A DNA stretch of 10,640 bases from an uncultured Granulicatella sp. (GTDB taxonomy: Bacteria; Bacillota; Bacilli; Lactobacillales; Aerococcaceae), in NCBI GenBank assembly GCA_947254045.1, contig CAMYBO010000035.1, forward strand, positions 1 through 10,640, in the 5' to 3' direction. Both the position numbers and the translations under genes were made by a program. The notes beneath the pieces are model-generated. The model ran no database searches. It saw nothing but the letters and a program-made list of their open reading frames with translations, and was not told the origin of the DNA. Positions 6,762 to 10,640 of the stretch are shown here, one piece after another (position 1 is the first letter of the stretch; each line of letters starts with the position of its first letter).

Positions 6762-7252
6762 GGAGTAACCACCATCCGTTTATCTCCAGTCTTTCCAATA
6801 AACATTGTGCCATGGTCTTTATATTGTTTTAATACAACATGTGTCGTAGTTGATTGTACTTCATCAATAACAGATAAACGACTAGATACAAACGCTGCAA
6901 TATCTCTCATTGGTGCTTTTTTCAATTTCACCATAAAATCATATCCGCCAGACATTAAGTATAAATCTTCCACTTCTGGGAAGTGGTAAATTTTCTCCGC
7001 AATACGATCAAATCCCATTCCTCGTTGAGGATTCACTTTTAACTCGATAATTGCAGATACATTTACATCATCTGTTTTTTCCCAATTAATTAATGTGTGA
7101 TAACCACAAATCACTTTTTGATCTTCTAATTCTTGAATTCTTCTTTGAACTTCATCCGATTCAATCGCTAATAATGTCGCAATTTCTTCTGTTGTTAAAC
7201 GACTATTTTTTTCGATTAATTTTAAAATTTGTTCATTTACATCTTTGAACAT
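6758..7252 (-). CDS. alaR: Lrp/AsnC-family transcriptional regulator, AlaR-like
   Basis: DNA-binding, amino-acid-responsive regulator of 164 residues. An N-terminal helix-turn-helix (about 1-50: LIEKNSRLTTEEIATLLAIESDEVQRRIQELEDQKVI) is followed by the linker IVCGYHT-type region and a C-terminal RAM/ligand-binding domain (about 65-145) with EVEDLYLMSGGYDFMVKLK, the usual pattern of the family. GGAGGA lies 7 bases upstream of ATG. The gene runs directly into the aminotransferase gene, so it most likely controls that enzyme and itself, as AlaR does in B. subtilis. A perfect 11-bp palindrome at 7278-7288 in its leader could be its binding site; this is inference. Confidence 0.92.
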   Translation of the reverse strand: MFKDVNEQILKLIEKNSRLTTEEIATLLAIESDEVQRRIQELEDQKVICGYHTLINWEKTDDVNVSAIIELKVNPQRGMGFDRIAEKIYHFPEVEDLYLMSGGYDFMVKLKKAPMRDIAAFVSSRLSVIDEVQSTTTHVVLKQYKDHGTMFIGKTGDKRMVVTP

Positions 7253-7277
7253 ATTTCTTCCTCCTATACTAATTCTC

Positions 7278-7307
7278 TTCTTGAAGAAATCTATCTTCTC
7301 TATTGTA
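7278..7307 (-). promoter_or_regulatory. Probable alaR -10 box and leader palindrome
   Basis: On the minus strand TACAAT (7307-7302) is a good -10 box about 50 bases ahead of the alaR start; its -35 region is T-rich and weak. Just downstream is the palindrome TTCTT-G-AAGAA (7278-7288), which could be an autoregulatory site. No terminator is seen between the P-loop gene and this promoter, so some read-through is expected. Confidence 0.4.
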
Positions 7308-7351
7308 TCCTACTTTTCCTAAAAAAACTAATGCTTTATTCGATTTTTCTT

Positions 7352-8437
7352 TTATTTTCTCGCCCACTTGCTAAAGGCATCTAAGGAATGGTGCACGAAC
7401 TGACGAGATTGCTTTTGAATTTTCTCAAATAACGTTTTCTTTTTCATTGGCACATGGATTACAGGTTTTTGAATGCTTGATTCTTCAATATCTAATCCAT
7501 TCTTGATAATAAATGCTTGAACTTCTGCATTATGCTTTCCTTGTTTCATTCGACTCGCAATTTTCGTTTCTAATAAAATACTACTTTCCTGAATCGTAAA
7601 GGAATTTTCTTTTTTCGATAATAATGCCATCATTTCAATTCCACTATAACAACAAGCGCTTAGCATCATCACTAAATAATACGATTGTTGATGTACAAAA
7701 CATAATTCTTGATACGATTGGAATTTTCGCTGATAAAGATTTTCCAGCACTTCCATCATTCGATTCGCTTCTATTTCATTTCCAAAATAAGCAAAAGCTT
7801 TCCCTAAAATTTCGACTATCTGTCTGAATACTTGACGTGCATCTGTAGAAGCTTGAAAAATACGATTCATTTCCTGCTCTACTGTTTGCTTCGCTAACTG
7901 AAGTTTTTTCTTACCATCAATTTTTTGCATACTCACTAAGGTTTCTGTTTTTGTCCCTATTGCACATTCTAATAACAAATCCAACAATTCTTCTAATCCA
8001 AATGAAGGAAGATGGACAGATTCGTAAATAGGATAAGGTTTTGCCATAACATTAATAATTCCTTTTACAGGAAGAGATAAATCCACTAACTGACTTTGAA
8101 ATTGTTCCGCCTTCGTTCCAATGGATTGCGTTAAGGCAATAATTGTTGGGAGATGATTAGCAATTTTGAATAACGATTCTTTTGTTTCAAGAGAAAATTC
8201 ATCGCTAGAACCATTCAGGCAATAAATACATGCATCATAATTGAATGAGGTTGGAAGTTCCTGTAATAACGAAACCTTATCCACTTGAAATTGCGGAATA
8301 TTTTCGTTTTTCTTTAAATCAAATAAAGATTGTATCAACGTTGTTTTTCCACCACCAGCCTCGCCTAACACTAACAGACGATACGTTGGCAATTGTTTCC
8401 ATTGACTTTCTAGCGCTTCTTGAAAAATGCTTGTCAC
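7352..8437 (-). CDS. P-loop GTPase-like protein of unknown function
   Basis: I do not recognise the family. From the GTG at 8437 the protein has 361 residues. A Walker A loop, GEAGGGKTT, lies at about 25-33 after a beta strand YRLLVLG. Next come a strand YDACIYCLNGSSDEF, as in Era-like GTPases (a strand followed by NGSSD), and TIIALTQSIG where NKxD/TKxD would be, so the guanine-specificity motif is degenerate and no DxxG is evident. The C-terminal half (about 170-300) is predicted alpha-helical, with a hydrophobic patch YYLVMMLSACCYSGIEMM and a basic tail ending FSKWARK. Start choice: GTG 8437 has AGGAG 9 bases upstream. An in-frame ATG at 8476 is possible (GGGAG 8 bases upstream) but lies in a TGGTATGAT extended -10 candidate. 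The gene is 99 bases upstream of alaR on the same strand. Confidence 0.8.
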   Translation of the reverse strand: MTSIFQEALESQWKQLPTYRLLVLGEAGGGKTTLIQSLFDLKKNENIPQFQVDKVSLLQELPTSFNYDACIYCLNGSSDEFSLETKESLFKIANHLPTIIALTQSIGTKAEQFQSQLVDLSLPVKGIINVMAKPYPIYESVHLPSFGLEELLDLLLECAIGTKTETLVSMQKIDGKKKLQLAKQTVEQEMNRIFQASTDARQVFRQIVEILGKAFAYFGNEIEANRMMEVLENLYQRKFQSYQELCFVHQQSYYLVMMLSACCYSGIEMMALLSKKENSFTIQESSILLETKIASRMKQGKHNAEVQAFIIKNGLDIEESSIQKPVIHVPMKKKTLFEKIQKQSRQFVHHSLDAFSKWARK

Positions 8438-8543
8438 TTCCACTATCTCCTCTCCCTTCCATAACGCTACTATCATACCATATTCTCCCTAAAAACTCTT
8501 GCTTCTTAATAGTTAAATTTTTATTATTTTTTTGGACTATTAA

Positions 8544-8577
8544 AGAAAAAAGGCAGAAACCTATAAAACTTCTACCT
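8544..8577 (-). terminator. Intrinsic terminator downstream of pepC and repeat copy C
   Basis: Read on the minus strand: AGGTAGAA (8577-8570), an 11-base loop, TTCTGCCT (8558-8551) with one G-U pair, then a T-rich run. It is the nearest convincing terminator after pepC and separates it from the P-loop gene. Just beyond, TTAATAGT (8506-8513) and ACTATTAA (8536-8543) form a weak stem around a T-rich loop. Confidence 0.75.
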
Positions 8578-8615
8578 TTCTAACTCTATCTAAAAAATAA
8601 GTAATAACAAAAAAG

Positions 8616-8695
8616 AAATGACTTTTTATAGTAGCGCAAGCCTCGCAAATGCGAGGCTGCTGGCGTCCTCCGCTACTATATCAAAAAGTCATTTT
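8616..8695. repeat. Structured palindromic repeat, copy C
   Basis: The best preserved copy. The left end AAATGACTTTTTATAGTAGC and the right end, with CGCTACTATA then CAAAAAGTCATTT (8671-8694), form a long terminal inverted repeat. The inner stem is GCCTCGCA (8640-8647) / TGCGAGGC (8650-8657), then the conserved GCTGCTGGCGTCC. It lies 10 bases beyond the pepC stop codon, in the same orientation to the adjoining minus-strand gene as copy B. On the minus strand it is followed by CTTTTTTG, so it may also work as a terminator. Confidence 0.88.
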
Positions 8696-8705
8696 CGACC
8701 TATTA

Positions 8706-10031
8706 CTAGGCTAACGAACCCATCGGATCCCATGGTGCTAATACGATTGGCTCAGCATTAAATGCTGCCAATTGTTCTGTTGTTAAAAATTCCTTACGAA
8801 CTACGATTTGATACGTAAATTCATCCATCCATTCATCTGACATCATCCAGAAACCATTAACCCCAGATTTTTCTCCCCAACTATTCTCTACTTTCCAACG
8901 AGTTGGTTTTCCATTGACTAAATCTACCCCAGTTAATACCATGGCATGTGTCATTAAACTTTCACCATATTCTAAACGTTCTGCTTTAGAAAGTTTGAAG
9001 TCTAATCCCAATAAACCTTTCAAATCATAATGATCCATTGCCATCAATCCAGTATCACGACCTGAGAATTGACCTACATCACAACCAAACCAAATAGATT
9101 CCCCTTGTTCTAATTGTTGAATTGCAAGTTTTTTGAAAGTATCCATTTCAACATTTAAATATTTAACAGGAGTTCCTCCAACAACATTTCCTAACATTTC
9201 AACTGTATAGGAACGATTGAATGGTTTATCTGCTGTTGGCGCATTAATGATTGATACATATTGATCTAAATCTAACCCTACAAACTGTTTATAAAATGTT
9301 TGTGGTGTTAAATTTTCATAGTGATGATATTCTTTATCTTTATCACGATAAGAAAAATCAAACACTTCTGGTGGAGTTCCTAAACTAATCGCTAATAAAT
9401 CATAAACTTCCTTCATCAATTGTTTACGAACTTCCAAGATTTTTTCTTCAGTAGCTCCCTCTGCTACTAAATCTCGTAAAATTTTTGCATCTTCACGTAA
9501 TTTTTTGTTCAAATACTTATTCAATTCTGAAGAAGCTGAACTACTATAACTTTCTGGCATTACAGCTTTTGGAACGACACCATATTTATTAAAGATGGAA
9601 ACAATCATATCCCATTGTCCGCCATCTTGTTGTGGTGTTTGAAGTAAGAAAGCAACATTACGACTAGTAATCGGTTCATGAGCCGTTTTTAAAATATTTT
9701 CATGGAAGAAATTTGCCTTTTCATATTTATCCCAGAAAAATGTATAACTTTGAGAAAGTTCAAATTCTTCTAACTTAAATTCATTAAAGATTTTATGACG
9801 GAACGTGTTTAGCGCAGCAAACATCCAACATCTCCCAGATTGTTTTTGATTTGCCACCTTTCCATGTTCCAAATCAATGGAATAAACAGGTGGGTTTTTC
9901 ACGATGGCTTCTACATTTTGGCTAGAAGCGTGAATCCCATTTTTCACAGTTGCATGTTGTGCAACTTTCTTTTGTCCGTCAGCTTGAAATTTTTGACGGA
10001 ACTCATCAGTCATGTCTTTTGTTAAAAACAT
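8706..10031 (-). CDS. pepC: Aminopeptidase C (bleomycin hydrolase-type cysteine peptidase, C1B)
   Basis: Cytoplasmic cysteine aminopeptidase that trims peptides taken up from the medium, typical of lactic acid bacteria. It has 441 residues (Lactococcus PepC: about 436). Catalytic residues are visible: Gln62 and Cys68 in NQKQSGRCWMFAALN, His362 in SLMTHAMVLTG and Asn383 in KVENSWGEKSG. The end APWDPMGSLA gives the C-terminal tail that enters the active site in this hexameric family and limits it to aminopeptidase action. There is no signal peptide. AAGGAG lies 8 bases before the ATG. It appears to be a single-gene unit: promoter at 10063-10092, repeat copy C and a terminator at its 3' end. Confidence 0.97.
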   Translation of the reverse strand: MFLTKDMTDEFRQKFQADGQKKVAQHATVKNGIHASSQNVEAIVKNPPVYSIDLEHGKVANQKQSGRCWMFAALNTFRHKIFNEFKLEEFELSQSYTFFWDKYEKANFFHENILKTAHEPITSRNVAFLLQTPQQDGGQWDMIVSIFNKYGVVPKAVMPESYSSSASSELNKYLNKKLREDAKILRDLVAEGATEEKILEVRKQLMKEVYDLLAISLGTPPEVFDFSYRDKDKEYHHYENLTPQTFYKQFVGLDLDQYVSIINAPTADKPFNRSYTVEMLGNVVGGTPVKYLNVEMDTFKKLAIQQLEQGESIWFGCDVGQFSGRDTGLMAMDHYDLKGLLGLDFKLSKAERLEYGESLMTHAMVLTGVDLVNGKPTRWKVENSWGEKSGVNGFWMMSDEWMDEFTYQIVVRKEFLTTEQLAAFNAEPIVLAPWDPMGSLA

Positions 10032-10062
10032 ATACTCATCTCCTTTTCCTTTTATATTCTAC

Positions 10063-10092
10063 ATCATACTCCTCTTATCTGAAGTTTTTCAA
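10063..10092 (-). promoter_or_regulatory. pepC promoter
   Basis: On the minus strand TTGAAA (10092-10087), an 18-base spacer and TATGAT (10068-10063), about 30 bases upstream of the pepC start and downstream of the spx terminator. Confidence 0.6.
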
Positions 10093-10102
10093 GTATATAC
10101 AT

Positions 10103-10131
10103 AAAAAAACACTGTAGAAATTTCTACAGTG
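10103..10131 (-). terminator. Intrinsic terminator of spx
   Basis: CACTGTAGAAA / TTTCTACAGTG (10110-10131) is a perfect 22-base palindrome followed on the minus strand by seven T (10109-10103). It starts 10 bases after the spx stop codon. Confidence 0.93.
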
Positions 10132-10140
10132 CCTTCATTC

Positions 10141-10539
10141 TTAAAAATTCACTAATCTTTGTGCTTGATCTAATTCAAAAGCTCTTACTTCACGAGGTAA
10201 GAAACGACGAATTTCATCTTCGTTATATCCTACTTGGAATCTCTTTTCATCCAACATAATTGGACGACGTAACAAGCCTGGGTTTTCTTGAATTAAAACA
10301 AATAATTGATTCAAAGGAACTTCATCTAAATCTAAGTTTAATTCTTGGAATGCCTTTGAACGTGTTGAAATAATCTCTTCTGTTCCATCTTCCGTCATAC
10401 GTAAAATATTTTTAATTTCGTCAATTGTTAATGGTTCAGAGAAAATATTTCTTTCAGTATATGCGATAGTGTGTTCTTCTAACCAAGCACGTGCTTTACG
10501 GCATGAAGTACAACTTGGTGATGTATATAATGTAACCAT
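10141..10539 (-). CDS. spx: Spx, thiol-stress transcriptional regulator
   Basis: ArsC-like protein that binds the alpha C-terminal domain of RNA polymerase and redirects transcription under thiol and oxidative stress. It has 132 residues, matching Spx (131). The redox switch is Cys10/Cys13 in SPSCTSCRKARAWL. Gly52 (EDGTEEII), required for alpha-CTD contact in B. subtilis, and Arg92 in RRPIMLDEKR are present, followed by QVGYNEDEIRRFLPR, a hallmark of the family. Several paralogues (SpxA1, SpxA2) are common in this order; which one this is cannot be told. AAGGAG lies 7 bases before the ATG. The upstream region is cut off at 10596 by adapter sequence. Confidence 0.96.
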   Translation of the reverse strand: MVTLYTSPSCTSCRKARAWLEEHTIAYTERNIFSEPLTIDEIKNILRMTEDGTEEIISTRSKAFQELNLDLDEVPLNQLFVLIQENPGLLRRPIMLDEKRFQVGYNEDEIRRFLPREVRAFELDQAQRLVNF

Positions 10540-10554
10540 AAATCGCTCCTTCTC

Positions 10555-10595
10555 GATGAGCTAGTTTAGATGGGCTCATCACGCTTTATATTATA
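10555..10595 (-). promoter_or_regulatory. spx leader inverted repeat and probable -10 box
   Basis: A 7-bp perfect inverted repeat, GATGAGC (10555-10561) / GCTCATC (10574-10580), with a 12-base loop lies in the spx 5' region, next to the ribosome binding site. TATAAT (10595-10590, minus) is a good -10 candidate, but its -35 would fall in the adapter and is missing. Confidence 0.4.
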
Positions 10596-10596
10596 T

Positions 10597-10640
10597 CTGT
10601 CTCTTATACACATCTCCGAGCCCACGAGACTATTGCGCTC
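10597..10640. other. Nextera sequencing adapter and index (artefact)
   Basis: Bases 10597-10615 are the 19-base Tn5 mosaic end CTGTCTCTTATACACATCT, continued by CCGAGCCCACGAGAC (10616-10630), the Illumina Nextera read-through adapter. The last ten bases, TATTGCGCTC, sit where the i7 index belongs. This is untrimmed library sequence, not genome. Confidence 0.97.

Noticed and set aside
8245..8583. A 112-codon plus-strand open frame over the P-loop gene start
   Set aside because: It is the complement of the Walker A region and of the terminator; no binding site and no recognisable sequence.
10597..10615. End of a Tn5/IS50 transposon
   Set aside because: The mosaic end is directly followed by the rest of the Nextera adapter and an index, so it is library sequence.

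Overview
The window comes from an AT-rich, low-GC Firmicute, most likely a lactic acid bacterium of the Lactobacillales. A relative of the Carnobacteriaceae or Enterococcaceae such as Granulicatella is my guess, not something the sequence proves. The reasons are strong AGGAG-type ribosome binding sites, a PepC aminopeptidase, a 132-residue Spx, and Cas9, Cas1, Cas2, Csn2 and tracrRNA sequences close to those of the Streptococcus pyogenes type II-A CRISPR system. The last 44 bases (10597-10640) are not biological: they are an Illumina Nextera adapter plus a 10-base index, so the natural sequence ends at 10596 and this is probably a contig end.

Bases 1-3134 hold a type II-A CRISPR-Cas locus on the minus strand. 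In the direction of transcription the order is cas1, cas2, csn2, then a tracrRNA on the opposite strand, then the first 365 codons of cas9, which runs off the left edge. The canonical order is tracrRNA, cas9, cas1, cas2, csn2, array, so the adaptation genes have here moved upstream of the effector. The tracrRNA lies in the 175-base csn2-cas9 gap, divergent from cas9 and convergent with csn2; its terminator overlaps the csn2 stop codon. No CRISPR array lies in the window.

Bases 3135-3455 hold no gene. They contain a perfect 15-bp palindrome upstream of cas1, a minus-strand terminator and two copies of an approximately 80-bp structured palindromic repeat. A third copy lies at 8616-8695. The second copy supplies the stop codon of the next gene, a serine beta-lactamase-like gene (3456-4481, minus) broken by a single in-frame TGA.

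Bases 4482-8437 hold ordinary metabolism: cysK (plus, with its own promoter), a terminator shared with the converging aminotransferase gene, an alaR-alaT-like regulator-aminotransferase pair overlapping by ATGA, and upstream of them a P-loop GTPase-like protein of unknown function. Bases 8438-8705 hold a terminator and repeat copy C. Bases 8706-10539 carry pepC and spx, each with a recognisable terminator. Apart from the tracrRNA and cysK, everything is on the minus strand.
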